Below, one piece after another: positions 34,666 through 44,808 of a DNA stretch of 64,000 bases. Every line of letters begins with the position of its first letter. The stretch's first letter is position 1. Made by a program: the position numbers and the translations under genes. The notes under the pieces were generated by a model, which did no database searches, was not told the origin of the DNA, and was given only the letters and a program-made list of their open reading frames with translations. Source of the DNA: Codonopsis lanceolata (Eukaryota > Streptophyta > Magnoliopsida > Asterales > Campanulaceae); the NCBI GenBank assembly GCA_013146195.2, contig CM028378.1, forward strand, positions 84,874,295 through 84,938,294, read 5' to 3'.

Positions 34666-34910
34666 ACATGTCCTCTGCGTTGATGGGAAAAATCAATTCT
34701 AATACAGGAAACAACAAGTACACAAATGGTAAGTCAACTTGTGGATATCAAGCCTTTTCTACTAAAGGAAATTTCTTTTGTGATCACTGTCATAGAGATT
34801 CTCATTCAAAAAACAAGTGTTTCTTCCTTCTTGGCTTTCCTGAATGGTATCCTTTATTTGGAACCAAGCTTGACCCTACTAAAATGCCAAGAAACAAAGG
34901 AAAAACATAA
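34666..34910 (+). pseudogene. Ty1/copia gag, zinc-knuckle part
   Basis: This continues the gag cut by the solo LTR. A glycine/asparagine-rich linker leads to the CX2CX4HX4C knuckle CDHCHRDSHSKNKC, followed by FFLLGFPEWY, the usual end of copia nucleocapsid. The knuckle residues are all kept, so the RNA-binding motif decayed little. A stop follows at 34908. Confidence 0.87.
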
Positions 34911-35002
34911 ACAATGTTGCTGTCAACAATGCAACTGTTCTACACTCCACCAATGCCAACACTGCCAGCAATCACTTCTCTCTAGAACAATACCATCAAC
35001 TT

Positions 35003-35617
35003 ATGACCTTGCTAAACAATGTGAAAAATGTTAGCACTGTAGTTATTGTTCTTGAGAATCCTGAGGATCACATCTCATGTACAATCCCCTCTAAACCTAC
35101 GTGCCTAGCTAGCATTAAACATACCTTCCTTGACTGGATTATAGACACTTGGGTTAATGACCACATCATTAACTCATTTTATCACCTCATTGATCCTACA
35201 CCCGTTAACACCATGATCCATTTACCAAATGGGAAGGCATCAGCTATCACACACAAAGGAAGTGTAATTCTATTTACAGACATTCTCCTCAAGAATGTCT
35301 TTTATGCTCCTGAATTCCACTTCAATTTGATATTTGGCAGTAAGCTAACTAGTGACAATAATATATACCTGACATTCTCTGGCTCATCTTGCTTTATTCA
35401 TAACCAAACCCTACAGAAAATGAAGAAGATTGGTAGACATGATGGTGGCTTATACAATTGGATTCCACCTGAAAGCAACAATCCCAAACTGGCCACTCAT
35501 GTGTACAATAATATTGTCCCACTAGACATATGCAAATTTAGCAATTCCTTTTCTCATAATAAACCAACAAACAAATTGTACTTATGGCACACTAGACTTG
35601 GGCATGTCCCTCTATAA
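35003..35617 (+). pseudogene. Ty1/copia protease and GAG-pre-integrase region
   Basis: A 204-residue frame. Near residue 45 WIIDTWVNDHI stands where copia aspartic proteases have D-S/T-G-A; the catalytic Asp is present but the glycine is Trp, so the active site is lost. VFYAPEFHFNLI and DNNIYLTFSGSSCFIH follow as in the family. LYLWHTRLGHVPL near the end is the GAG-pre-integrase signature. The stop at 35617 falls just before the integrase zinc-binding cysteines. Confidence 0.88.
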
Positions 35618-35622
35618 TATGT

Positions 35623-36184
35623 ATGAAATATATTGATGCTCTTGAGTTGCAATTCAATTCCAAATCTCATATTTATTGTGATATCTATCATCTACCCAGA
35701 CAACCTTTTCCTCTGAGTGACTCCCACAGTTCCAGAAAATTTGACCTTATATACTATGATGCATGGGGTCTTTACATGAAGAGAACATACGATGGATGTA
35801 CCTCTTTTCTCATCATTATTGGTGACTTCTCCAGGGCTACATGGACCTTTCTATTGAAATCTAAAAGTCAAGTATGTCAATCTCTTCAGTTCTTCCTCAA
35901 CATGGTGAAAAACTAGTTCAAAACCAATGTTAAGCATCTAAAACAGACAATGGTACAAAATTTCTCAATGAGGGTGTAGGCAGTCTTCTACTATCATAAG
36001 GTTTACTGCATCAATGCAATTATGTTGACACACCACAACAAAATGGAAGGGTTGAGAGGAAACATAGACACCTTCTAGAACTTTCTAGAGCATTGAGATT
36101 TCAACCCGACCTTCCCAAAAAGTTTTGGGGTGACTGTCTCCTAACTGCTACCTACATAATAAACAAAATTCCTAGTTCAGTTCT
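35623..36184 (+). pseudogene. Ty1/copia integrase, N-terminal and core part
   Basis: The HHCC motif ends with CDIYHLPRQPFPLSDS (CDIC in relatives). The first catalytic Asp is in FDLIYYDAWG. After a stop at 35914 and a frame change, KTDNGTKFLNEG holds the second Asp and DTPQQNGRVERKH the catalytic Glu. LPKKFWGDCLLTATYIINKIP follows. The frame is cut at 36184 by another LTR insertion and continues at 38524. Catalytic residues survive but the reading frame does not. Confidence 0.9.
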
Positions 36185-36805
36185 TGTTGGATTATGTCTG
36201 ATTTACTTAAAACCATTAAGTTAGATAACTTAATTAAGTCACGTTCTTAAAACCATAAATTTTTTCAGCGGCCTACTTCTTTCAAAATAGCTTTCAGCTG
36301 ACACTTCTACAAATAATTATTTAAAATCGATTATTTTCCTATTTGTTCAAACATGATATTTCTAATACTTTCCTTGTTTGTGCTAGGATAAAATCTCATG
36401 TTTTATATCCCTCGCACAAGATCCCTGTGATTTTGTAAAAGGATACTCTCATCCAATTTGATTGTATTTCAAATTCAAACCTTTCCTCCAACAGTTTGAA
36501 TCATAAGTAACTCTATATAAAGACGTTGGAAGAAAAAGTTTGAATACACTGAAGTATTCATACTTTCTCAAGCAGAATTCTCATTTGAAGTGCCTCAACC
36601 AAAACATCAGCTAGACATCCCTTGATTTCTATCCCTTTCTAGTTCTTTGTTTTGACAATCATTCTTTAGATATTCTTTACTTCTTTCATATTCATTAAGG
36701 AATCATTTGATTGTACCATGAGTGTGATTGACTTTCAATCATACTCCCTAAACACCGGTCTTTGTTATACATTGATCCATTAGTGATCACTTAGATTATT
36801 AATAA

Positions 36806-38069
36806 CTAGTTTTTTTAACCGTGCGTTAAACGCACGCCAACTAAATCGTACATAAATAAAATAAAGAGGATAAAAAATCTTAAAGGATAAATTAAGAAGA
36901 ATCGGTTTATTAATAATTACACATAAGTATATCACTAATTATTATAAATTCCAAAAAAATTCCTTATACACAACATTTGTTATCTTATTAGTTGGTTTTT
37001 CATTTTTACTGCATATCAATATCTAGTTTCTTTAAAAAGAGACCTACGGCTACGTGCAATTATTGATTTTGACACTTGTTAATTGTTATTACATATGATA
37101 CCAGTAATGGTAATTGTCTTCTTTCAAACATGAAAGACGATCTTACATCAGATGTAGGTAATGACAATTTTTGGATAAAAACCTTTTCTCCAACATTACT
37201 TTCTTTCAAAAATTTTGTTTCAATAATATGATCCCCAAGATTTATGATGATTAGTCTTGTTCCATTGCACAACCCTGCAGCATGGTCAATGTTTCTCAAT
37301 AGTATTACTTGAACGTCAATTTTAAGTGTCAATTCATGACCTGACAACCCTGAACACTTTATACTATTCAAAAACTTTGTACAATGAATGTCTTCGAACA
37401 AACTTGAATTTTTTCCGCCCTACAAATAGAATTTGAACTCAAATAAGTTCTTCATTTTGAATGATTACTTTTATTAAATTATATTTGTATTTTATAAATA
37501 AATAAATTTCTGATAAGAAAATAAAAAATAACAAAATTATTTTAATAATCTCAGTTTAAATTGTTTTTGTTTTATTGACTTCGTAACTACTATTTTTGTT
37601 TCATCAAATATTTTTATTTTACTAACGTATTTTTGTTTTACTTTTTTTATAAGAATTTTTTTAAACTTTTGTTCCATAAATTATTTTATTTTACTAACCT
37701 CCGCATTAAATTATTTTTGTTTAATTTGTTGATTCTGTAACTTATATTTTTATAGTGGCTTGTTCCATAAATTATTTTTATTTTACTAACCTCTTATATT
37801 TTTGTTTTCTTGACTCTGGAACTATTATTTTTGTTTTAGTTACTATTTGTTTTTTGTTTAAAGAGAGAAAAATGTTTAAACATAATTAAAAGAGAGGAGA
37901 TGATGGTGATGATAGAGAAAATATGGAGAAGACATGAGAGAGAAAGAGAAATACAACCAGAAGAGAGAAGATATGAGAGAGAAAAAGTGGAATGGTAACT
38001 TAAAAGTCAAAATTTCAAAAGTGTGATTTTGGAGGGATAAATATACCATTGCCATTATATATATATAGA
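36806..38069 (-). mobile_element. Helitron 2, internally deleted, with helicase remnant
   Basis: On the minus strand it begins TCTATATATATATAATGG and ends with the hairpin GTGCGTTTAACGCAC followed by CTAG, inserted between host A (36805) and T (38070). At 1264 bp it has the same ends and size as 24366-25563. The helicase C-terminus lies about 250 bp from the 3' end, where Helitrons carry it; the Rep and most of the helicase are gone. Confidence 0.92.
37060..37401 (-). pseudogene. Helitron Pif1-like helicase, C-terminal fragment
   Basis: The 113-residue minus-strand frame contains GHELTLKIDVQVILLRNID, then AAGLCNGTRLIIINLGDHII, NVGEKVFI and FERRQLPLLVSYVITINKCQ. These match the last ~110 residues of plant Helitron helicases (LLRNID...GLCNGTR; QFPL..S.A.TINKSQGQ). 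The final motif reads NKCQNQ rather than NKSQGQ, and nothing upstream continues the protein, so it is a fragment. In a full element this helicase, fused to a HUH Rep nuclease, drives rolling-circle transposition. Confidence 0.9.
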
Positions 38070-38523
38070 TATTAGTGCACTTCAAAAATCCAAGTTTGTC
38101 CAACTTGGTAGTGGACGTCGCAGTTTATACTGTGAACCACTTCAACTGCCTTGTCTTTTACTCACCAGCTCTTTCAAAAGGTTCTAACACTTAATCAATT
38201 TCAATCTACTTAAGTATCCCAGTCAGTTTCATAAGTTGTTTACTTACTTGTTTCATAAATTGTTTTTCAATTCATTCTCTATAACTTGTGATCTTTAGAA
38301 AACCTGTCAAACAGTGTCAACAAGCTGACAAATTTTCTCCTTCCGACTGACAGCCTCAGTGTGCAAGAAATCCTCAATTCTTCAGCCAGTTGACACCATA
38401 TCTGCTGATTGACAAAAGTTGTATTTTCCGCTGCAACTTTTGAAGTTTGTTTTTAAAACGACCCCTAAAGTTTTAAAAAGGCTATTCACCCCTAGCCTTA
38501 TTTTGTTGCCAAATGGACTTACA

Positions 38524-39225
38524 GTTCTCAAATTTAAAACCCCATTTGAAGTTCTTTTTGGCACATCATCTAAGTACAATCATCTCAGAACATTAGTGTG
38601 CCTTTGATATGCTTCTTCACCCTCACACAATAGAGACAAATTTTCCCCTAGATCTCAAGTGTGTGTTTTCATTGGCTATCCTAACACTAAGAAGGCCTAT
38701 AATTAAGGTTTACAACTTAGAGACACATAAATTTATCTACAACATGGATGTTCTCTTCCATGAATCTATCTTTCCCTTCAAAACAAATACAATTCCTTCC
38801 ACTCAAACAGACAAAAACCTTTCATTCCCAAACAACTCAAATACCGGATATACTAATCCATTCATTGAAGAAGACAATGCAGACACTTCTAATACTCCAG
38901 TTATTAGACATGATGAGCCAAGTGAAACAATGCCCACTAAGAATCAACCTACTACTGAGAATACTTCTTCCCCTACTATATATTGAATCCTTATCCATAC
39001 CAACCAGACCTCAAAGAGATAGGACTATACCAGTTAAATTCAAAGACTACACTGGTTTACCATCTCATTTAATTCACCCTCCATCAACTACTCTACACCA
39101 TATCCTATTTACAGATACTGCAACTATGATAACATCCCATCTGCCTAAAAAATCTTGGGTTGTAATACATCCACTCTACATGAACCAAAAACATATCAGC
39201 ACAGAACCCTCTATGGTGCAAAGCC
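38524..39225 (+). pseudogene. Ty1/copia integrase C-terminal part and linker
   Basis: Sequence resumes with KFKTPFEVLFGTSSKYNHLR, the copia segment that follows INKIPSSVL, so the reading is restored across the insertion. Frames shift near 38606 and 38700 but keep SPRSQVCVFIGYPNTKKAY, and then NLETHKFIYNMDVLFHESIF. The tail (38760-39225) is the poorly conserved T/N/P-rich linker before RT, with a stop at 38984. Confidence 0.85.
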
Positions 39226-39769
39226 ATGTCTGAAGAACTGCAAGCTCTGGAAAACAATGGCATTTGGACCCTTCAATACCTTCCAGCCCAAAATAAAATT
39301 ATGGGTTGCAAATTGATTTTCAAGACAAAACACAATGCTGATGGCAGTATTAACAAGTATAAATCTAAGCTTGTAGCAAAGGGATTTACTCAAGTAGAAG
39401 GCAATGACTATTTTGAAACTTTTTCCACTATGGCCAAGATGACTTCTATAAGAGTCTTCCTTGATATAGCAATAGCCAAACAGTGGTCTATATCTCAAAT
39501 GGATTATGGATGTATCCAATGCCTTTCTTCATGAAGATCTTCATGAAGAAGTGTATATGGATCTTCCTCTAGTCTACTCTCACAATCATCCTCAGTGTGA
39601 TACTCCCACTGTGTGTAAACTTACCATCCTTGTATGGACTCAAACAGTCTCCAAGGCAATGGCTTGAGAAATTCTCTTCAACTCTTGTTCACTTTGGCTT
39701 TCATAAATTTCAAAATGATCACACTCTATTCACTCTCAGTACTGGAACATAATTTGTTGTTATTCTTGT
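39226..39769 (+). pseudogene. Ty1/copia reverse transcriptase, first half
   Basis: This is the RVT_2 domain: ELQALENNGIWTL, MGCKLIFKTKHNADGS, YKSKLVAKGFTQVEG, DYFETFSTMAKMTSIRVFL. After a frameshift near 39510 come FLHEDLHEEVYMDLP and SLYGLKQSPRQWLEKF. The reading is cut at 39769, right before the catalytic YVDD, by another solo LTR. Confidence 0.9.
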
Positions 39770-41002
39770 TGTTAGTCCCAAAGGGCACAATAATAAGCTA
39801 GAAGGGGGGGTTGAATAGCTTATTAGACATTTAAAAACTTTTCGTATAAGTTCTAAAACAAGCACTTGCAATCTATTAAGGAGATTGAAGTAGCGGAAGT
39901 CTTATAAGGAAGACAGTTCAAGTCTGCCGATTAAGGACTACCGGTAGACTTAACTGAATACTCAAGTCTGCTGTTGAAGAAATAAGTAAAGGAAATAAGA
40001 AACAGTTCAAAGCAGTAATAAACAGTAAAGGAAGAACACAAGTATTTGAGATGGTTCACACTATATAGAGTGCTACGTCCACCACCAAGGCAGTCAACCT
40101 TGGATTTAAAATGTGCATTATGTTTTCCACTAGTTCTATTACAAGGAATATATCCAATGGATCGTGTACAAAATATTGACTTGTGTTTGGGGTTTGGGAA
40201 TTGAATATCTGGAAAAACAAGATATTCTTTTGTGCAGAAGAATAGTTTAAAGGGAACAACAATAAGAAGCTTAAGATAAATATTGATGCAGATCTTCTTG
40301 ATTGTTGTCGAGGACTTCTTGACCAGTTTATGATCTCTTGAATGCACTGAGTATAAAGACTTTGAGTTGTTAGAGAATTTTTAGAGCATTGTTTTCTTCA
40401 GTCTTTAATGGCAGTATTTATAGCTGGAGCATTCTTGAGATTCGTTGGAGAAGACAAAGTGTAACAGCTCTATTAGGTTGAATGCATTAAATGCATGGAG
40501 CTGTCTTGTGGATTTCGTCTTTCAGCCGATTCGGGCGAGGGAGTGGTGCGAGTTGTTGCGGCAAGCCAGTAGGAAAGTTAGAGGAGCAGTGCAGCAGAGT
40601 TTATGCAGGCTGTAAGGCAGGTCATTCCTTTGCCTATTCGAAATCACGAAAGTCTTCACCTTTTCGGAAGCGGTCGGGCGTGTCGAGAGTGAGGGGATGT
40701 CTTAATTTAAATTCAAACTGATAAAGAATGAATTTAATTAATCCACTAAGACTTGGTGATTGGACATGTCATGCTTGAACACGTGCATACAAGGTCTGCC
40801 GCTGGATGCTGTTGAAGGTCTTCCGGTGAAGCATGGCTGAAGTCTTCCGCTGAACCTGTGAAGCCTAAAAACAAACTATTCTATGGCAAAGTTCTATACA
40901 CAGTTTCCACACTAATTGATACATAGCTCAATTAGCCACTAATGTATAAAACTAATGTAATGTATAAACAAATGTAAATCAAAATACAAATGAGAAACAA
41001 CA
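39770..41002 (+). mobile_element. Solo LTR (TGTTAGTCCC type, probably Ty1/copia), inserted in RT
   Basis: It starts TGTTAGTCCCAAAGGGCAC and ends GAAACAACA, with a perfect TSD CTTGT (39765-39769 and 41003-41007). The segment CTAGAAGGGGGGGTTGAATAG near the start is typical of plant copia LTRs. A second member lies at 57003-58300; shared stretches include GAGATGGTTCACA and AATGGATCGTGTACAAAA. The frames inside are incidental. Confidence 0.92.
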
Positions 41003-41277
41003 CTTGTCTATGTGGATGATCTTTTCATCATAGGAACCAACAGAAAGTTAATTGAGAAACTACAGACCTATCTTCAAACCAAATTCCCTATTAAAGATCT
41101 TGGACCACTAAAGTACTTCCTTGGTTTGGAAGTTGCTACAAACAAAACTAAGATCTGTCTACATCAAAGAAAGTATTATGCATTAGAAATCATTGCAGAC
41201 ACTGGCCTAACCAATGCCAAACCTACCTCTACTCCTATTGAGAAAAACCACATACTAGCATCTATCTTGAGTGCACC
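41003..41277 (+). pseudogene. Ty1/copia reverse transcriptase, catalytic half
   Basis: LVYVDDLFIIGTN holds the catalytic YVDD box, followed by FPIKDLGPLKYFLGLEV and HQRKYYALEIIADTGL. These are the expected next RT blocks after the part ending at 39769, so the solo LTR interrupted the gene just upstream of the active site. It is cut again at 41277 by an antisense solo LTR. Confidence 0.92.
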
Positions 41278-42376
41278 TATGAGTGCCCTGTTCTGAACCG
41301 GCCTGCACTTACCAAGAAAGCGGGTGAGTTTTAAAACTCCGAGCGCATGGAATACACTCAACCTCGTTGTGGACTCAAAAATATTTAACAGAGTTGCCAC
41401 CTCTATTTTAGTGTTAAACAGAGAAAAATCAAGAAATACTAGAATAAAAGGGTTCGGAGGCTAAGTTACGAGTTAGGAAGGGGTTAGGCACCCAACTCGC
41501 TCTTTCAGTCTCAAAATGGTTTTTTTGCTAATTATGTTAGAGTTTTAATAATGGCATATAAAATTTACATTATAATAATGACTTATTTTATGCTATTATA
41601 TTACTATAATAATATCATTTTAGACAGAAATGAAAATAACTTTTCGGTACCTACCTCTTGAAATGTGAGGGTTTATAACCGAGACCAATTTACTTAGGAA
41701 AACTTTAGGGTGTGCTCGCTCTGTCCTCTCGAGGAAGAGAAAGTCTTTTTTTTTGTTAAAATTTGGGCAACGTAACTGCTTGTATTTGTTGCTTTTCACA
41801 CCGATTTTTAGGTGATGTGACTGCTGTGTTTGTTGCTTTCCACCTCTTAATTCGGGTGGAACAAATGCTTGTATTTTTTGATTTTGTATTGATGTCGTGT
41901 CTGAAATCAGGCAGAGTTATCTTTCCGTAAAATTATCACTGTTGTTCTTCCATCCCTTTTGCATTGGGCAAGGCCCTATATTTATAGATTGAGGAATATG
42001 AGACTTAACTATGAAGGTAAGTAGCAGATATTTTGCGTCCGTCCTTAAATTGGTTGTACCTTACACTGAATGAATTATACCAAAGAAGGAAATAAACATT
42101 GTTTAAAGCAGTTTTGGGGGCCCCTATGCAATTTTGGGCGCAATGCCCAAAACTGTAATGGGTTGCGCACAAAATTGTCGTAGGCTGCGCCCATTCTTGC
42201 TTTGTGCTTTTGGGATTTTCACTTTCTCCCCTGTTGTTCAATTTTGTCCTTTTTCTTTAATTGTTTCTTCCTTTGGCATTTTGAACCCCCTAAAAGTTTA
42301 ACATTCTTAGTTCTTTTGACTGGATTTAACATTTATGGAATGTTACAAATGGGGGTACGAAATTGGGGTGTCTACA
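41278..42376 (-). mobile_element. Solo LTR, TGTAGACACC family, antisense
   Basis: On the minus strand it starts TGTAGACACCCCAATTTCG and ends GGGCACTCATA (CACA in relatives), with a perfect TSD GCACC (41273-41277 and 42377-42381). The conserved hairpin block appears inverted at 41455-41515. A minus-strand TATAAATA is at 41979-41986. Length is 1099 bp. Confidence 0.92.
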
Positions 42377-43035
42377 GCACCCTTATAAGATACTACTCCA
42401 TACAGAAGACCCATTGGCAAGCTCCTATATCTGTCATTAACAAGACCAGATATTGCTTACAGTGTTCAGGTCCTAAGTCAATTTATGTCCAAACCTCTTT
42501 AATATCAGTGGCATGCTGCAATAAGATTGGTAATTAAGTATCTCAAAGGGTGTCCTGGCCAGGGAATTTCTTAAGATTGGTTAAGTATCTCAGACTGGGT
42601 TGCCGGCCCAATTACGAAGATCTCTCTCTCTGGTTTCTATGTGTTTATGGGCAACTCTCTTATATCATGAAAATGCAAGAAACAACCTACTATTAGCATA
42701 TCCTTTGCAAAAGCTGAGTATAGAAGTATGGCAAATACTTGCTGTGAAGTGAAGTGGCTAATATCTCTTCTTAAAGACTTTCAAGTGATTCTTAATCTAC
42801 TTGTTTCTCTTTACTTTGACACCAATCTACCCTTCACATAGCTGCCAAGCATGTCTTCCATGAAAGGACAAAACACATTGATATAGACTGCCATCTTGTA
42901 AGATAAATGATTCAAAGAGGACTCATTACTGCTCAACACATTGCTTCTCATGAACAACAAGCTTATTTATTCACCAAAGCTCGACCCAATGATCAATTTA
43001 TCTATCTTTTATCCAAGTTGCATGAGTAAAATATC
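42377..43035 (+). pseudogene. Ty1/copia RNase H region, heavily decayed
   Basis: Fragments in several frames resemble the family order: RRPIGKLLYLSLTRPDIAY-like sequence near 42400, QFMSKPL-like near 42480, IRLVKYLKGCPGQ-like near 42525. YRSMANTCCEVKWLISLLKD follows near 42720, and the tail ends near HE at 43026. Stops are frequent. The segment ends just before the polypurine tract. Confidence 0.78.
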
Positions 43036-43052
43036 TTTTCCACTCTCAACTT

Positions 43053-43061
43053 AAGGGGGGA
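43053..43061 (+). promoter_or_regulatory. Polypurine tract of the copia element
   Basis: AAGGGGGGA directly precedes TGTTGATAC, the first bases of the 3' LTR. Confidence 0.85.
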
Positions 43062-43420
43062 TGTTGATACTTATGGCTCTGTACAAAGAAAAGGCGGCAT
43101 CAAGCAATAACTCCTCAGTATTGTAACTTTTAGGATCAATTTGTTTAAATTTAATTAGTATGGGGGTAGCGAGTGTAACTATTGAAATCCTTCTCCTTGT
43201 TAGAGACAGTTAAGTTAGGTATATTAATACTTTTTTTATTTTCTCCTTGTTAGAGACAGTTAAGTTAGGTATATTAATACTTTTTTTTATTTTTCCCGTT
43301 TGAATAATAATACAATATAGAGAAGATTAATTGTCATTCTCAAAGTTCTTCAATCCAGGGAATCACTTAATCAGTGAATTCCAATTATTCAAGAATAGGA
43401 TTCAATCTATTATGTGTTTA
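43062..43420 (+). repeat. 3' LTR of the copia element
   Basis: It starts TGTTGATACTTATGG and ends about TGTGTTTA. It matches the 5' LTR apart from a 50-bp tandem duplication (43191-43240 repeated at 43241-43291) and an extra ~45 bp before GGATTCAATC. The end is set by comparison with the base before the primer-binding site. Confidence 0.85.
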
Positions 43421-43679
43421 AGCATAGTATAATATTCAAACTACACGAGCCAAGCTTGTTAATTCACAAAAAGTGGATCAACTTGTTTCAAGCTCCGCTG
43501 GTAGGGATGACAATTTCTAATCGAACCGTGGATACCCGAACTGAACTGAATCGAGGTTGTCAGTTATTAACTGGTTTGACTGCATATGGTGCGGGAAACG
43601 GGAAATAACCTAAATGAAAAATTTGGGGAATGGTTAGGCTTTATATTAGAAGTAACCACCCCATTCCCTAAAGCATTAC

Positions 43680-44803
43680 TAGTAGACACCCCAATTTCAT
43701 ACCCCTGTTTTATGACATGTCATAAAATATCAAGACCTGTTAAAATGACTAACGGATGTCAAGTTTATAGGGTGAAAAATACAAAATGACGGAAGAATTA
43801 ATAGACAATGAATTGTAGGGGGCGAAAGTGCCAAAAATAGAAGAAAAAGCAAAGCGGGAGCAGCTGTATGCTATTCTGGGCGCCGCGCCCAAAACTCCCC
43901 CCGGCAGCGGAAGCACATGTAGACCGCCTAGTGGACTTAAACTCAGGCATACCGTGTTCAGACACTCACGTTCCGGGAGGTAACTTCTGTCCCAATAGTT
44001 ATTTATTATAATCTATAAATTAAATATAAATATCTAATTAAGTTTCATTTCGGTTTATACTTTAATGTAATAATAGTTATATTTCATTTTCATTTAATTA
44101 GTTTCTTTTCATGTTTTTACTTTAATGTAATAATAGTTATATTTCCTTTCCGTTTAAATCAGTTTCCTTTTCGTTCCTACTTTAATGTAATAATAGTTAC
44201 ATTTCCTTTTTTTAAAATTAGTTTCTTCTTTCGTCTTTACTTTAATTCCTTTCCTTTTTTTAGTACCTTTTCTGCACACACTTTAAATATAGAAATAGTT
44301 GTGTTTCCTATTATTTAATAAGTTTCTTTTTCTGCTTGTGTATGTAAATATAAATAAAGTTTGTACTAGCATAACTATTTTATTTTTAAAATAGCTTACC
44401 AAAAATGTTGTAATTATTCTCTAGTTATATAATCAAAATTATAATTTAGATTTCTTTTCTTTAATAAATGTAAAGTAATTTCTCTTTATTTCTTTCTGTC
44501 ATAAATAAATGTATTTTTCTGAACCAAAGTGTATAAAATAAAACGAGCATATTGGCAAACCCATTGTGAGACCGAAAGGGCGAGTTGGGTGCCTAACTCC
44601 TTCTTAACTCGTAACTTAGCCGCTGAACCCATACAATCTGGTATCTTTGGGTTTTCTATGTTTATACCATAAAATAGAGGTAGCGACTCTGTAACACATT
44701 TTTGAGTCCATAATTGAGGCCGAGCGTATTCCACGTGCTTTAAAGTTTTGAAACACCTCGCCTTTTAGTGGCGCGGAAAGGTGCGAAAAACGGGGCACTC
44801 ACA
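43680..44803 (+). mobile_element. Solo LTR, TGTAGACACC family
   Basis: It starts TAGTAGACACCCCAATTTC (one extra base in the TG end) and ends GGGGCACTCACA, with a perfect TSD ATTAC (43675-43679 and 44804-44808). It has the GGGCGCCGCGCCC cluster at 43878 and the GAGACCGAAAGGGCGAGTTG block at 44570. A series of TTTAATGTAATAATAGTTAYATTTC units (44060-44210) is a local tandem repeat of about 60 bp. Confidence 0.9.
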
Positions 44804-44808
44804 ATTAC

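Larger units (their letters stand above)
36185..38523 (+). mobile_element. Solo LTR (TGTTGGATTATG type, probably Ty1/copia), with Helitron inside
   Basis: It starts TGTTGGATTATGTCTG and ends GGACTTACA, with a perfect TSD GTTCT (36180-36184 and 38524-38528). A CTATATAAAG TATA-like box lies at 36513. The late segment AAAGGCTATTCACCCCTAG is of the kind found near copia LTR ends. Without the Helitron it is about 1075 bp. No internal region remains, so it is a solo LTR. Confidence 0.88.
31081..43420 (+). mobile_element. Old Ty1/copia retrotransposon carrying five later LTR insertions
   Basis: The element contains, in order, 5' LTR, primer-binding site, gag with CCHC zinc knuckle, protease, GAG-pre-integrase, integrase, reverse transcriptase, RNase H, polypurine tract and 3' LTR, the Ty1/copia order. 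Removing insertions at 31135-31849, 32984-34665, 36185-38523, 39770-41002 and 41278-42376 leaves about 5.3 kb, a normal copia size. Many stops and frameshifts make it dead. The 5' LTR has lost its first bases, so the 5' TSD cannot be checked; AGCAT follows the 3' LTR. Confidence 0.93.

Noticed and set aside
37876..38103. 75-residue minus-strand frame
   Set aside because: Lies in the AT-rich 5' part of the Helitron and crosses its terminus; no domain.
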